From the NCBI GenBank assembly GCA_947470185.1, contig CANIRZ010000003.1, positions 62,001 through 126,000 of the forward strand: a DNA stretch of 64,000 bases, given 5' to 3'. The stretch is from Sphingomonadales bacterium (GTDB lineage Bacteria > Pseudomonadota > Alphaproteobacteria > Sphingomonadales > Sphingomonadaceae). The position numbers and the translations under genes are program-made. Below the pieces are notes generated by a model. It was given only the letters and a program-made list of their open reading frames with translations, was not told where the DNA came from and did no database searches. Shown here piece by piece: positions 1-8,647 of this stretch (its first letter is position 1; the number at the start of each line of letters is the position of its first letter).

Positions 1-1449
1 GAGCAGCTGACCGATTTGGGCTATGTTGACCCAGCCGCCGTGATGCAGCGTTTGGCCCGCTGGCGTAGCGGTAAGATTCGCGCAATCCGGAGCGAATCGG
101 CACGCGACGCGTTTGAAACGGTGCTGCCCGCGATCATGGCGGCATTGGCGCAAGCACCGGATTCGGACCGCGCGATCGCCCGTTTCGACAATATGATTGA
201 GGCGATGCCCAGCGCAATCAACGTCTTCCGCTTACTTGAGGCGCGCCCCGGCCTGCTACAATTGGTCGGCGATATTTTAAGCTATGCGCCCACATTGGCC
301 GACGATTTGGGCCGTCAAAGCCGCTATCTTGATGCGCTTATAGACACCAGCGCGATGCATTTGCCCGGCGACGTGGCGGCGTTGCAGGACGCGATGCGGC
401 GGCGGATTGGCGACGCCGATTATCAATCCACGCTCGATATTGTCCGCGATTATGTGGGCGAAAAACGCTTTGCGCTTGGCGTGCAGTTGATCGAAGGGCG
501 CAGCGACGCCCTCGATATTGCGCGCAGCTACGCCCATTTGGCCGAAGCATCCTTGCAGACATTGACCGCAGCGACGGTCGCCGAATTTGAAAAGGCGCAT
601 GGCAAGATTGCAGGCAGTGAGCTTATTATCTTGGCGCTCGGTAGGCTTGGCGGCGAAGCGTTGACGCATGCGTCGGACTTGGACCTCATCCTCCTGTTTA
701 ACGGCGATCATCTGACCGAATCCGATGGACCACGCGTGCTTGGCGCCACGCAATATTTCAATCGGCTGGCGCAGCGCGTCATCGCGGCGATGTCGGTCGC
801 GACAGCATCTGGCGCTTTATATGAAGTCGACACGCGGCTTCGGCCCTCCGGCGCGGATGGGTTGCTGTGCGCGTCGGTCAAAAGCTTTGCCCAATATCAG
901 CGCGACGATGCCTGGACATGGGAGCATATGGCACTGACAAGGGCGCGTGTGCTGTTTGGTTCCGCCGATGCACGGCGCGCCGTCACGGAGATCGTTTGGG
1001 ATGTATTGAACACCCAGCGCGACAGCGTGCAACTAAACACAGACATCACAACAATGCGCAAGGATATGGCCGCGCACAAGCCACCCAAGGGCCCGTTGGA
1101 CGTCAAGCTGCTGCCCGGCGGATTGGTGGATATGGAGTTCATCATTCACGCGCTTCAACTGCAGACACATGCGGGTATCAAACCGCAGCTTGGCCCCGCG
1201 ATTGACGCTTTGGTGGTGGCTGGACATTTGCCAGCAGAATTTGCCAAGGCCTTTGCTTTGATGTCGCGGTTGCTGGTCATGATACGTTTGATCGCGCCCG
1301 ACTGCGCCACCCCGCCCGAGGCGGCCCAACTTCTGATTGCGCACAGCCTTGGTTTTGCAGATTGGGACGGTTTAATGAATGCGATTGGGGATTATCGCGG
1401 GCTTGTCATCGCCCAATGGCACAGCTTATTTGGTCCACGCGATTTTTGA
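1..1449 (+). CDS. glnE: Glutamine synthetase adenylyltransferase/adenylyl-removing enzyme, C-terminal part (5' end outside window)
   Basis: GlnE adenylylates and deadenylylates glutamine synthetase according to PII signalling in nitrogen control. The reading frame is open from base 1, so the N-terminal half lies outside the window; about 482 residues are visible against roughly 900-1000 for the whole enzyme. The second nucleotidyltransferase domain is clear: 'LGRLGGEALTHASDLDLI' around visible residues 208-225 carries the conserved Gly-Gly and Asp-x-Asp metal ligands. It is followed by the helical GlnD-type regulatory region ending at 'HSLFGPRDF'. A peroxiredoxin gene starts 14 bases downstream, probably co-transcribed. 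Family assignment is firm. Confidence 0.93.
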   Translation, partial: EQLTDLGYVDPAAVMQRLARWRSGKIRAIRSESARDAFETVLPAIMAALAQAPDSDRAIARFDNMIEAMPSAINVFRLLEARPGLLQLVGDILSYAPTLADDLGRQSRYLDALIDTSAMHLPGDVAALQDAMRRRIGDADYQSTLDIVRDYVGEKRFALGVQLIEGRSDALDIARSYAHLAEASLQTLTAATVAEFEKAHGKIAGSELIILALGRLGGEALTHASDLDLILLFNGDHLTESDGPRVLGATQYFNRLAQRVIAAMSVATASGALYEVDTRLRPSGADGLLCASVKSFAQYQRDDAWTWEHMALTRARVLFGSADARRAVTEIVWDVLNTQRDSVQLNTDITTMRKDMAAHKPPKGPLDVKLLPGGLVDMEFIIHALQLQTHAGIKPQLGPAIDALVVAGHLPAEFAKAFALMSRLLVMIRLIAPDCATPPEAAQLLIAHSLGFADWDGLMNAIGDYRGLVIAQWHSLFGPRDF

Positions 1450-1462
1450 AAAGGAACGAAAT

Positions 1463-1921
1463 ATGACCGAAATAAACGACACGCTGCCCGATGTTACCGT
1501 CGCCGATAGCGCTAGCAATGCCGTCAATCTCGCTGGTTTGCAGGGACCGTTCGTGCTGTATTTTTACCCCAAAGCGGACACGCCGGGTTGCACCAATGAG
1601 GCCAAGGATTTCACAGAGCTCGCCAGCGACTTTGCCGCGCTGAATTGCCCTGTTTACGGCATGTCAAAGGACAAGCCCGCCAAGCTTGCCAAATTTGCCG
1701 CGAAATATGCGTTGAATGTTCATTTGCTGTCGGACGAAGCAAGCGACGCCACCGAACAAATGGGCGCTTGGGTGGAGAAATCCATGTACGGCAAACTCTA
1801 TATGGGCATTGACCGGTCGACATATCTGGTCGGCAAAGACGGCAAGGTTGCGCAACTGTGGCGCAAGGTGAAGGTCAAGGACCACGCAGCAGAGGTGCTG
1901 GCTGCGGCGAAGGGTTTATAA
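1463..1921 (+). CDS. bcp: Thioredoxin-dependent thiol peroxidase, Bcp/PrxQ family
   Basis: A 152-residue peroxiredoxin that reduces hydrogen peroxide and organic hydroperoxides in the cytoplasm with thioredoxin as donor. The peroxidatic cysteine is Cys43 in 'YPKADTPGCTNEA', the PrxQ signature. The usual PrxQ resolving cysteine five residues later is absent (the position is Asp48); Cys62 is the only other nearby cysteine, so it may work as a 1-Cys or atypical 2-Cys enzyme. The ATG at 1463 follows AAGGAACG; longer starts run into glnE. It sits immediately after glnE, a pairing often seen in sphingomonads. Confidence 0.9.
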   Translation: MTEINDTLPDVTVADSASNAVNLAGLQGPFVLYFYPKADTPGCTNEAKDFTELASDFAALNCPVYGMSKDKPAKLAKFAAKYALNVHLLSDEASDATEQMGAWVEKSMYGKLYMGIDRSTYLVGKDGKVAQLWRKVKVKDHAAEVLAAAKGL

Positions 1922-2315
1922 GTAAGACCTCAGCAACCCATCCCACCGCCCGATGACAGGCCGCGGGTGATTCGGTGGCCGTGCACAGCCTGAATCCCTT
2001 CTATAACGGGGAAATCTCCCACGTTTCGGCGGGAACAAACGCGTTTGAGGCGCGTTGTTACAAGTGCCGGTTATTGCCAAAACCATGTTGAAAATACTGG
2101 TAAACTGCCACTTTAGTGGGTCGTCGAACGCTCCATTCAACGACTCAACGCATTTGAGCGCCGGTTTGTCCCGCGATTATTGTGGGGATGTTGCATTCGT
2201 TTGAACCATCGGACACCACCCTTTTCACACGTGGTGGGCAGGTCAACTGTCTCGATCAATCTTCGGGACTGCGTCAGAAATGGCGCGGGTCGCAACAAAA
2301 AGGTAAGTACTCATC
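1922..2315. other. Gene-free stretch with a stress promoter
   Basis: These 394 bases between bcp and the M23 peptidase hold no convincing gene. The only recognisable site is the GGAAC/CGTT element listed separately. A 39-codon open frame starts at ATG 2085, about 30 bases after that element, but it has no Shine-Dalgarno sequence and no recognisable domain, so it is not called as a gene. The rest could be a long 5' leader of the peptidase transcript. Confidence 0.5.
2032..2056 (+). promoter_or_regulatory. Putative EcfG (general stress response) promoter
   Basis: GGAAC at 2032-2036 and CGTT at 2053-2056 are separated by exactly 16 bases. GGAAC-N16/17-CGTT is the known consensus for the alphaproteobacterial ECF15 sigma factor EcfG. 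It points at the M23 peptidase gene, whose ATG is 260 bases downstream. Motif spacing is seen directly; use by EcfG is inferred. Confidence 0.55.
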
Positions 2316-3047
2316 ATGGTATCCAGCGCTTTGGCTTCGTGCCAATCACTGATCCTTAAAGCTGCGTCCGCTCTTGGCATCTTGGTCGCTGTTTCAGTTG
2401 CCACACCTGCGCTTGCAAATTCGGCTGCCGCATCATCCGACACTTTCCGCATCTCCTCCGACGATCTTAAAGCAAACCAAAGCGCTCTTGGGTTTTCGGA
2501 CCCAGAATTTCGTGCATTGAACGACAGCTGGGGCCGCATTAACGGCACCGCTATCAAGGTCGAAGTTGCTGTTCCCTCCATCAACCCTGTTGAGATCATG
2601 AAATTCTCCAGCGGTTACGGATACCGCGAAGCGCCAATGCGCGGCGCAAGCCGCAACCACCAAGGCCTGGATATTCCTGGCGCAGTGGGCTCGCCAATCT
2701 TTGCAACCGCAGACGGCACTGTTGGCCGTGCTGAATGGGTTGGCGGATATGGTAAGTTTGTTGAAATCAACCATGGCAACGCGGTGCAAACCCGTTACGG
2801 CCATCTGTCCGCGATGAATGTGATCCCGGGCCAGCGCATCCGCAAGGGTGACATATTGGGCTATATGGGCTCAACCGGCCGTTCAACCGGAAGCCATCTG
2901 CATTATGAAGTGCGCATCGCGGGTGAAGCGATCAACCCAACTGCATTTCTTGCGCCACTGAAGTCAGACCCAAGCGGCGCAAAGCTCTTGCTAGCTTCGA
3001 AAGCTAATGATACCAGTTCAATAGGCGGTCCTGCTGAAGGCGAGTAA
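2316..3047 (+). CDS. Secreted M23 (LytM-type) metallopeptidase
   Basis: A 243-residue periplasmic or envelope peptidase likely to cut peptidoglycan cross-bridges. The N-terminus has a signal peptide ending near 'ATPALA' (residues 30-35). The LytM zinc site is complete: His115 and Asp119 in 'NHQGLDIPG', His163 in 'YGHLS', and His194/His196 in 'GSHLHYEV'. No SH3b or LysM domain is visible, only a short N-terminal region before the catalytic domain. A stress-type promoter lies 260 bases upstream and a terminator follows the stop. The domain call is firm; whether it is an active endopeptidase or an amidase activator is not decided, but the intact ligands favour activity. Confidence 0.88.
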   Translation: MVSSALASCQSLILKAASALGILVAVSVATPALANSAAASSDTFRISSDDLKANQSALGFSDPEFRALNDSWGRINGTAIKVEVAVPSINPVEIMKFSSGYGYREAPMRGASRNHQGLDIPGAVGSPIFATADGTVGRAEWVGGYGKFVEINHGNAVQTRYGHLSAMNVIPGQRIRKGDILGYMGSTGRSTGSHLHYEVRIAGEAINPTAFLAPLKSDPSGAKLLLASKANDTSSIGGPAEGE

Positions 3048-3090
3048 GCGGACAGGCCAACGCATCACCTTTGGGAGAGGGTGTAATCTT

Positions 3091-3127
3091 GGGGCTGGCA
3101 TTGGAAACTTTGCCGCCCCTTTTCTTT
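3091..3127 (+). terminator. Rho-independent terminator after the M23 gene
   Basis: A GC-rich stem (GGGGC.GGC at 3091-3099 with GCC.GCCCC at 3112-3119, one bulged base) is followed by TTTTCTTT. Position 44 bases after the stop fits termination of the peptidase transcript. Confidence 0.65.
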
Positions 3128-3154
3128 ATGTGCTGATTGGCCTACATTAGTCCT

Positions 3155-3508
3155 ATGACCGAAACTGAAGTCATTTCTATGACGCCCGTTATTTCCATGA
3201 CAGCCAATGCCGCGCGCCGCGTGGCTGAAATCGCGACGAAGCTCGGCAAAGACCCGGTGCTTCGGCTTTCGGTGGATGGTGGCGGTTGTTCGGGCTTTCA
3301 ATATCGCTTTGGCTTGGCGGACTCGATTGAGACCGACGATATTCAAGCGCAGGGCGAGGGCGCATCCTTAGTCGTGGATCCCATCAGCCTTGATCTTGTG
3401 CGCGGATCAGCGGTGGATTTTGTCGAATCGCTTGGCGGCAAGAGCTTCAAGGTCACCAACCCGCAAGCGCAAGCCGGTTGCGGTTGTGGATCAAGCTTTT
3501 CGGTTTGA
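3155..3508 (+). CDS. erpA: Iron-sulfur cluster insertion protein, HesB/IscA (ErpA-like) family
   Basis: A 117-residue A-type carrier that passes Fe-S clusters to apo-enzymes. The three conserved cysteines are present: Cys45 in 'GGGCSGFQY' and Cys109/Cys111 in 'AGCGCGSSFSV', the order that defines the family. The ATG at 3155 was chosen; the TTG at 3137 lacks support, and internal ATGs at 3179 and 3197 would also leave the domain intact. It is not in a suf or isc cluster here, as is usual for ErpA. The choice between ErpA and IscA is by overall resemblance only. Confidence 0.85.
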   Translation: MTETEVISMTPVISMTANAARRVAEIATKLGKDPVLRLSVDGGGCSGFQYRFGLADSIETDDIQAQGEGASLVVDPISLDLVRGSAVDFVESLGGKSFKVTNPQAQAGCGCGSSFSV

Positions 3509-3539
3509 TGCGATAGCGCGCACCCGCTAGGGCCGCTAC

Positions 3540-4313
3540 ATGCGTATCGCGACTTACAACATTAACGGCGTCAAGGCGCGCCTTCCCCGACTGCTTGAAT
3601 GGCTGGAGGAAACCCAGCCTGATATTGCCTGTTTGCAGGAAGTGAAGTCGCAGGATGAGGGCTTTCCCATCGCGGACTTCGAACGTGCTGGTTATGGCGC
3701 AATTTGGCATGGGCAAAAATCGTTTAACGGCGTCGCCATTCTTGCCAAGGGCGCACAACCCGTTGAGACGCAGCGCACCTTGCCGGGCGATCCGTTGGAC
3801 GAACATGCCCGCTATTTGGAGGCAGATGTTTTCGGGCTTCGCGTCGCCAGCCTCTATCTGCCCAATGGCAATCCGCAACCGGGGCCAAAATTCGACTATA
3901 AGCTGGCATGGATGCAGCGGCTATATGCCCGCGCGGCCGAATTGCTGGCGGCGGAGATACCAGCGATATTGGCTGGCGATTATAATGTCATTCCGCACGC
4001 GCATGATATCTGGGCACCCGGCGCAATGCTGGACGATGCCTTGCGCCAGCCTGAAAGCATCGCGGCCTATCGCGCTTTGCTTGGCCAAGGCTGGACCGAC
4101 GCGCTGGCCACCCATTATCCGCAAGGCGGGGTGTGGACTTTCTGGGATTTTCAGGCGGGCGCATGGCAACGCGACCATGGCTTCCGCATTGACCATCTGC
4201 TGTTGAGCCCGGTTGTCGCAGATCGCCTCACCAGTTGCGGCGTCGACAAGGACCATCGTGGCCGCGAAAAAGCCAGCGACCACGCGCCGACTTGGGTCGA
4301 ATTGGCGGACTAA
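3540..4313 (+). CDS. xth: Exodeoxyribonuclease III
   Basis: A 257-residue Mg-dependent AP endonuclease and 3'-5' exonuclease of base-excision repair. The fold's catalytic residues are visible: Asn7 in 'TYNINGVKARL', Glu34 in 'CLQEVKSQ', the 'GDYNVIPH' Asp-Asn pair, and the C-terminal 'SDHAPTWVEL' His. Length is typical of ExoIII. It begins 31 bases after the Fe-S carrier gene and is likely read with it; a small hairpin with a T-run follows the stop. Confidence 0.93.
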   Translation: MRIATYNINGVKARLPRLLEWLEETQPDIACLQEVKSQDEGFPIADFERAGYGAIWHGQKSFNGVAILAKGAQPVETQRTLPGDPLDEHARYLEADVFGLRVASLYLPNGNPQPGPKFDYKLAWMQRLYARAAELLAAEIPAILAGDYNVIPHAHDIWAPGAMLDDALRQPESIAAYRALLGQGWTDALATHYPQGGVWTFWDFQAGAWQRDHGFRIDHLLLSPVVADRLTSCGVDKDHRGREKASDHAPTWVELAD

Positions 4314-4322
4314 AACAGATAT

Positions 4323-4342
4323 TGTAGCAGTCGCTACATTTT
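4323..4342 (+). terminator. Probable terminator after xth
   Basis: TGTAGC at 4323-4328 and GCTACA at 4333-4338 form a 6-bp stem with a four-base loop, followed by TTTTGTT. The stem is short, so termination may be partial. Confidence 0.45.
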
Positions 4343-4376
4343 GTTATACAGGCCGCATCATTTGGGAGGCTTGACC

Positions 4377-4727
4377 ATGACCTTATTCCGCATTTTCTGT
4401 GCTGCAATCATTGCCGCAGTGAGCATCTATACGACAATCGTCATCGCGAACCATGGCATGGGGCTGTATCCGATATTTTTCGGCGACATCGCGGACATGA
4501 CGTGGCGCGGACAGTTCAATGTCGATTTCTTGTGCTTTCTGCTAATGTCTGGCGCTTGGGTCGCATGGCGGCACGCATTTTCGCTGAACGGACTTTTACT
4601 CGGCTTTGCTGCCTTCAATCTTGGCGCGCCGTTTTTGGCAGGCTATCTGTTGATCGAAGGATACCGGAACAAGGGCGATAGTGCAGCGCTTCTTTTGGGC
4701 CGCGCACGGGCTGCGCGCAGCCGCTAA
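4377..4727 (+). CDS. Small integral membrane protein, unknown function
   Basis: A 116-residue protein with about three hydrophobic helices (roughly residues 5-25, 47-65, and 73-95) and a basic C-terminal tail 'RARAARSR'. No catalytic motif or named domain is recognised. The ATG at 4377 is preceded by GGGAGGC, a good ribosome site; the TTG at 4341 is not. It converges with the TetR gene and their stops overlap by four bases, so it could be an accessory of that regulator's target, but nothing in the sequence shows this. Confidence 0.65.
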   Translation: MTLFRIFCAAIIAAVSIYTTIVIANHGMGLYPIFFGDIADMTWRGQFNVDFLCFLLMSGAWVAWRHAFSLNGLLLGFAAFNLGAPFLAGYLLIEGYRNKGDSAALLLGRARAARSR

Positions 4728-5248
4728 AGCGCCTTGGCGTTCACATCATCAAGGCCAATGCTTTTCAGGAACAGCATGCCTTCCATGCTGACCAGCAAGC
4801 GGGCGGCATCAATATCGCGTTGCGCGTCCGTGTCGGACTTCAACTGGGCCCTGCCCCACTCTAAAAAGCCACGTCCAATCTGTTCACCCACCGCGCGGTA
4901 GAACGCATCCCCCATCGCCGCGCGCGCCGCAACCTGAAGCCAGATGCGCATATAGGGCCACAATGCCTCTTCGAACAAAATGTCCGCAAATTGGCGGCGC
5001 AATTGTTCCAAGGGCAGGGGTTCGGACGCGGTCCGCGCGGAGATCAATTCCACCAACCGCGCCGAAATCTGCTCCAACACCGCAGTGATAATCTGCGCCT
5101 TGTCGTTAAAATAATAGAGCAGCATCCGGTCGCTGGTGCCCGCCGCCTTGGCCAGCGGACGTAAGCTTGCCGCCGACAATCCCTCTGCCAGGACATAATC
5201 GGTCAATCGCTGGATAATCTCCGCGCGGCGGGTGTCATTCTTGCTCAC
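4724..5248 (-). CDS. TetR/AcrR family transcriptional regulator
   Basis: A 174-residue repressor-type protein. The N-terminal helix-turn-helix is typical: '[20 protein letters not shown]' followed by '[10 protein letters not shown]', where the family normally has YxHF.sK. The C-terminal ligand domain is of unknown specificity. It is divergent from guaA and convergent with the small membrane protein. No operator could be identified in the 71 bases between its start and guaA. Confidence 0.85.
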   Translation of the reverse strand: MSKNDTRRAEIIQRLTDYVLAEGLSAASLRPLAKAAGTSDRMLLYYFNDKAQIITAVLEQISARLVELISARTASEPLPLEQLRRQFADILFEEALWPYMRIWLQVAARAAMGDAFYRAVGEQIGRGFLEWGRAQLKSDTDAQRDIDAARLLVSMEGMLFLKSIGLDDVNAKAL

Positions 5249-5319
5249 GCCCCAGCATAGCGCGTCAAAGACAGCGGTGGCAACTGGACAGCGCGCGCCA
5301 GTATCACTATCGGCTTGGC

Positions 5320-6894
5320 ATGCCAGACTCTAATTCATCCGCTCAGCCTTCCGACTCCATCCTGATCATCGATTTCGGATCGCAGGTCACCCAGCTTATC
5401 GCCCGCCGCGTGCGCGAAGCCGGGGTCTATTCCGAGATTGCCCCGTTCAACAATGCCGAAGCCGCGTTTGCGCGGATACAACCAAAGGGCATCATCTTGT
5501 CAGGTGGCCCAGCCTCCACCACGCACGCCGATTCCCCGCGTGCACCGCAATGCGTATTCGACAGCGGCTTGCCCATTCTAGGCATTTGTTATGGCCAGCA
5601 AACGATGATGATGCAGCTGGGCGGACATGTCAGCGCAGGCGACGGCGGCGAATTTGGCCGCGCATCGATTGCGGTGGAAAAACCCTGCGCCTTGTTCGAC
5701 GGCCTTTGGGAAAGTGGCGAGACGCATCAGGTGTGGATGAGCCATGGTGACAAGGTCACAAGCCTTGCCTCCGGCTTTGAAGTCGTCGCGACCAGCGATG
5801 GCGCGCCTTATGCCTTCATCGCCGACGAAGCGCGGCAATATTATGGCATCCAGTTCCACCCCGAAGTGGTCCATACGCCAGATGGCGCGAAGCTGATTTC
5901 CAGTTTCGTCCGCAATGTCTGCGGCTTGGCTGGCGACTGGACGATGGCCGAATTTCGCGCGACGAAGATTGCCGAAATCCGCGCGCAGGTCGGCTCAGGC
6001 CGCGTTATTTGCGGACTGTCGGGCGGCGTCGATAGCTCGGTGGCCGCAATCCTCATTCACGAAGCGATCGGCGCGCAACTGACTTGCGTCTTTGTTGACC
6101 ATGGCTTGCTGCGCATGAATGAACGCGAACAGGTCGAAACCTTGTTCCGCGACCATTATAACATCCCGCTTGTTGTCGTCGACGCTGAAGAACGCTTCAT
6201 GGCGGGCTTGGCGGGCGTCACCGACCCTGAGGCGAAACGCAAATTCATTGGCGCGGAATTCATCAACGTATTTGACGAAGAAGCCAAGAAAATCGGCGGT
6301 GCAGATTTCTTGGCGCAAGGCACGCTCTACCCCGATGTCATCGAAAGCGTCAGCTTCACCGGCGGACCATCGGTCACGATCAAAAGCCACCATAATGTCG
6401 GCGGCCTGCCTGCGCGGATGAATATGAAACTGGTCGAACCCTTGCGCGAACTGTTCAAGGACGAAGTCCGCGTCTTGGGCCGTGAGCTTGGGCTTAACGA
6501 CCAATTCGTTGGCCGCCACCCCTTCCCCGGCCCCGGCCTTGCCATTCGTATTCCGGGCGAAGTGACCAAGGAACGCTGCGATGTGTTGCGCAAGGCGGAC
6601 GCCGTCTATCTCGAAGAAATCCGCAATGCCGGACTATATGACGCGATCTGGCAAGCGTTCGCCGTGCTCTTGCCCGTCCGCACCGTGGGCGTAATGGGTG
6701 ATAGCCGCACCTATGACAATGTCTGCGCCTTGCGCGCGGTAACCTCCACCGATGGCATGACCGCCGACATTTATCCTTTTGAAAGCGCCTTTCTAAGCCG
6801 CGTCTCAACGCGCATCATCAATGAAGTCAAAGGCATCAACCGCGTGGTATATGATTATACATCAAAGCCACCCGGAACGATTGAGTGGGAATAG
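5320..6894 (+). CDS. guaA: GMP synthase (glutamine-hydrolysing)
   Basis: A 524-residue enzyme that converts XMP to GMP using ATP and glutamine, the last step of guanine nucleotide synthesis. The class I amidotransferase domain comes first, with Cys90 in 'ILGICYGQQ' and the His-Glu pair in 'QFHPEVVHT'. The ATP pyrophosphatase domain follows with the P-loop 'LSGGVDSSV', then the dimerisation domain ending in the standard '...KPPGTIEWE'. Length and termini are normal. The DUF2805 gene starts 13 bases after the stop. Confidence 0.97.
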   Translation: MPDSNSSAQPSDSILIIDFGSQVTQLIARRVREAGVYSEIAPFNNAEAAFARIQPKGIILSGGPASTTHADSPRAPQCVFDSGLPILGICYGQQTMMMQLGGHVSAGDGGEFGRASIAVEKPCALFDGLWESGETHQVWMSHGDKVTSLASGFEVVATSDGAPYAFIADEARQYYGIQFHPEVVHTPDGAKLISSFVRNVCGLAGDWTMAEFRATKIAEIRAQVGSGRVICGLSGGVDSSVAAILIHEAIGAQLTCVFVDHGLLRMNEREQVETLFRDHYNIPLVVVDAEERFMAGLAGVTDPEAKRKFIGAEFINVFDEEAKKIGGADFLAQGTLYPDVIESVSFTGGPSVTIKSHHNVGGLPARMNMKLVEPLRELFKDEVRVLGRELGLNDQFVGRHPFPGPGLAIRIPGEVTKERCDVLRKADAVYLEEIRNAGLYDAIWQAFAVLLPVRTVGVMGDSRTYDNVCALRAVTSTDGMTADIYPFESAFLSRVSTRIINEVKGINRVVYDYTSKPPGTIEWE

Positions 6895-6907
6895 GCGTTT
6901 CGTCCGC

Positions 6908-7117
6908 ATGACCGTCCCGCTTTCGCCCGCGCAGATTAGCGAAATCGTCGAAATGGCGTTGTCGGACCATATCAGTTTCACGCAGATATCGGCGCAGCAC
7001 AAGGTGACACCCGACGAGATAAAAGTCATCATGCGCACACAGTTAAAGCCCGGCAGCTATCGCGCATGGCGCAAGCGCGTGCGTGATTTCGGCGACCGGC
7101 GGGAGTATTATAAATGA
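6908..7117 (+). CDS. DUF2805 / TIGR03643 family small protein
   Basis: A 69-residue protein resembling the TIGR03643 (DUF2805) family: 'MALSDHISFTQISAQHKVT' followed by a basic C-terminus with 'AWRKRVRDFGDRREYYK'. The family is widespread and uncharacterised; its composition and helix pattern suggest nucleic-acid binding, which is an inference. The ATG at 6908 lies 13 bases after the guaA stop, so it is likely co-expressed with it. Confidence 0.75.
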   Translation: MTVPLSPAQISEIVEMALSDHISFTQISAQHKVTPDEIKVIMRTQLKPGSYRAWRKRVRDFGDRREYYK

Positions 7118-7145
7118 CCTTTATGGCAATGAACGGACCCCAGAT

Positions 7146-7499
7146 ATGACCCTCACCCTATACGGCATCCCCAATTGCGACACCGTCAAGAAAGCGCGCA
7201 ACTATCTTGATGCGCGCAACCTTGGCTATCATTTCCATGATTATAAAAAGGCGGGCGCGATTGCGGCTGATTTGGAACGCTGGAGCGCAATCGTTGGTTG
7301 GGAAAAGCTTCTGAATAAGGCAGGCACCACGTTCAAGAAACTGCCCGATGCTGACAAGGGCGATATTGATGCGGCCAAGGCCATTGCGTTGATGGTCGCC
7401 AACCCGTCGATGATTAAACGGCCAGTGGTTGAAGGCGGCAAGACTTTGCTGGTCGGGTTTAAAGAAGCAGAATGGGATGCGCTTTTGTCGCAGAAGTGA
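7146..7499 (+). CDS. ArsC/Spx-like reductase, YffB type
   Basis: A 117-residue thioredoxin-fold protein. The single active-site cysteine is Cys11 in 'YGIPNCDTVKKARNYL', the motif typical of the YffB subfamily of ArsC-related proteins, which differ from true arsenate reductases by 'NCDT' context. The C-terminal 'MIKRPVVEGGKTLLVGFKEAEWD' is also typical. No arsenic genes are nearby. Its substrate is unknown; glutathione-dependent thiol reduction is the usual proposal. Confidence 0.85.
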   Translation: MTLTLYGIPNCDTVKKARNYLDARNLGYHFHDYKKAGAIAADLERWSAIVGWEKLLNKAGTTFKKLPDADKGDIDAAKAIALMVANPSMIKRPVVEGGKTLLVGFKEAEWDALLSQK

Positions 7500-7524
7500 A
7501 ACGTCGCGCGGGCATGGAGCCATT

Positions 7525-8592
7525 ATGGCTCACTTGCACCTGCTTCTGATCGCTACAATCCTCCTGTCGCCTTTCTCCATTTCGGAAAGCCAAGCCATGG
7601 AAAAACCGCTTGAAGGTCAAGTCATCATTATCGCCCATCGCGGTGCTAGCGGGGAGCGACCCGAACACACCATTGCAAGCTACAGCCGCGCGATTGACCA
7701 AGGTGCTGATTATATTGAACCGGACCTTGTCCTGACCAAGGACGGCATATTGGTCGCGCGGCACGAGAATGAGATTTCGGAAACCACCGACATTGCGGAC
7801 AAGGCCGAATTTGCCGACCGCAAAACCACCAAGACCATCGACGGCCAGAAAAAGACGGGCTGGTTTACCGAGGATTTCACGCTCGCCGAACTCAAGACCC
7901 TGCGCGCCAAGGAACGCCTGCCGCAATTGCGTAGTGCCAATATGGCCTATGACGGTCAGTTCGAAATCCCGACCTTTGACGAGATACTTGCGCTGGCAAA
8001 GGCGCAAACGGCAGCGACGGGACGGACGATTGGCGTCTATCCCGAAACCAAGCACCCCAGCTATTTTGCCAGCATTGGCCTGCCGCATGAGGGGCCGTTA
8101 TTGGCCGCGCTGACCAAATACGGCCATGTCGAAAAAAGCGCACCTGTGTTCATTCAGTCGTTCGAAGTCGAAAATCTCAAAGCGTTGCGGCCCAAAACCA
8201 AATTGCGGCTGATCCAGTTGATGGATGAAAAGGGCAGTCCGGCGGACCGGAGCGACCTGACTTATCCTCAAATGGCGACAGCAGAGGGCCTGAAAACCGT
8301 TGCGACGTATGCCGATGGCATTGGCCCCAATAAGGCGCTGGTCATCCCGCGCACTTTGCTTGGCAACCTGGGCGCACCAACGATGCTTGTTGTCGACGCG
8401 CACAAAGTGGGCCTTGCAGTTCACTTATGGACCTTCCGCCGCGAAAATTACTTTCTGCCATTGGCGCAAAAATCGGGCATTGACCCGCGCGGCATCGGCG
8501 ACCTGAAAGCCGAAATCCAAGCCTTTCTCGCGACCGGCATCGACGGCTTTTTCAGCGACAATGTGGCGGAGGCGGTTGCGGCGCGGCAATAA
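7525..8592 (+). CDS. glpQ: Periplasmic glycerophosphodiester phosphodiesterase
   Basis: A 355-residue secreted enzyme that hydrolyses glycerophosphodiesters to glycerol-3-phosphate and an alcohol. A signal peptide ending near 'SISESQA' (residue 24) precedes the GDPD domain. 'IAHRGASGERPEHT' carries catalytic His38 and Arg39; 'YIEPDLVLTKDG' gives the metal-binding Glu and Asp; 'RHENEI' gives the second catalytic His. The length and the insert after the second motif match the GlpQ periplasmic branch rather than the cytosolic UgpQ. The start was taken at ATG 7525 because it begins the signal peptide. Confidence 0.9.
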   Translation: MAHLHLLLIATILLSPFSISESQAMEKPLEGQVIIIAHRGASGERPEHTIASYSRAIDQGADYIEPDLVLTKDGILVARHENEISETTDIADKAEFADRKTTKTIDGQKKTGWFTEDFTLAELKTLRAKERLPQLRSANMAYDGQFEIPTFDEILALAKAQTAATGRTIGVYPETKHPSYFASIGLPHEGPLLAALTKYGHVEKSAPVFIQSFEVENLKALRPKTKLRLIQLMDEKGSPADRSDLTYPQMATAEGLKTVATYADGIGPNKALVIPRTLLGNLGAPTMLVVDAHKVGLAVHLWTFRRENYFLPLAQKSGIDPRGIGDLKAEIQAFLATGIDGFFSDNVAEAVAARQ

Positions 8593-8647
8593 GGTGCCGA
8601 CTCAATTTGCTTTTGCCCGCGGCGTTTAGCGGCTAAGCCCCTGCCCC

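Noticed and set aside
2085-2204. 39-codon peptide gene downstream of the stress promoter
   Set aside because: No Shine-Dalgarno sequence, no recognisable pattern; recorded only as a possibility.
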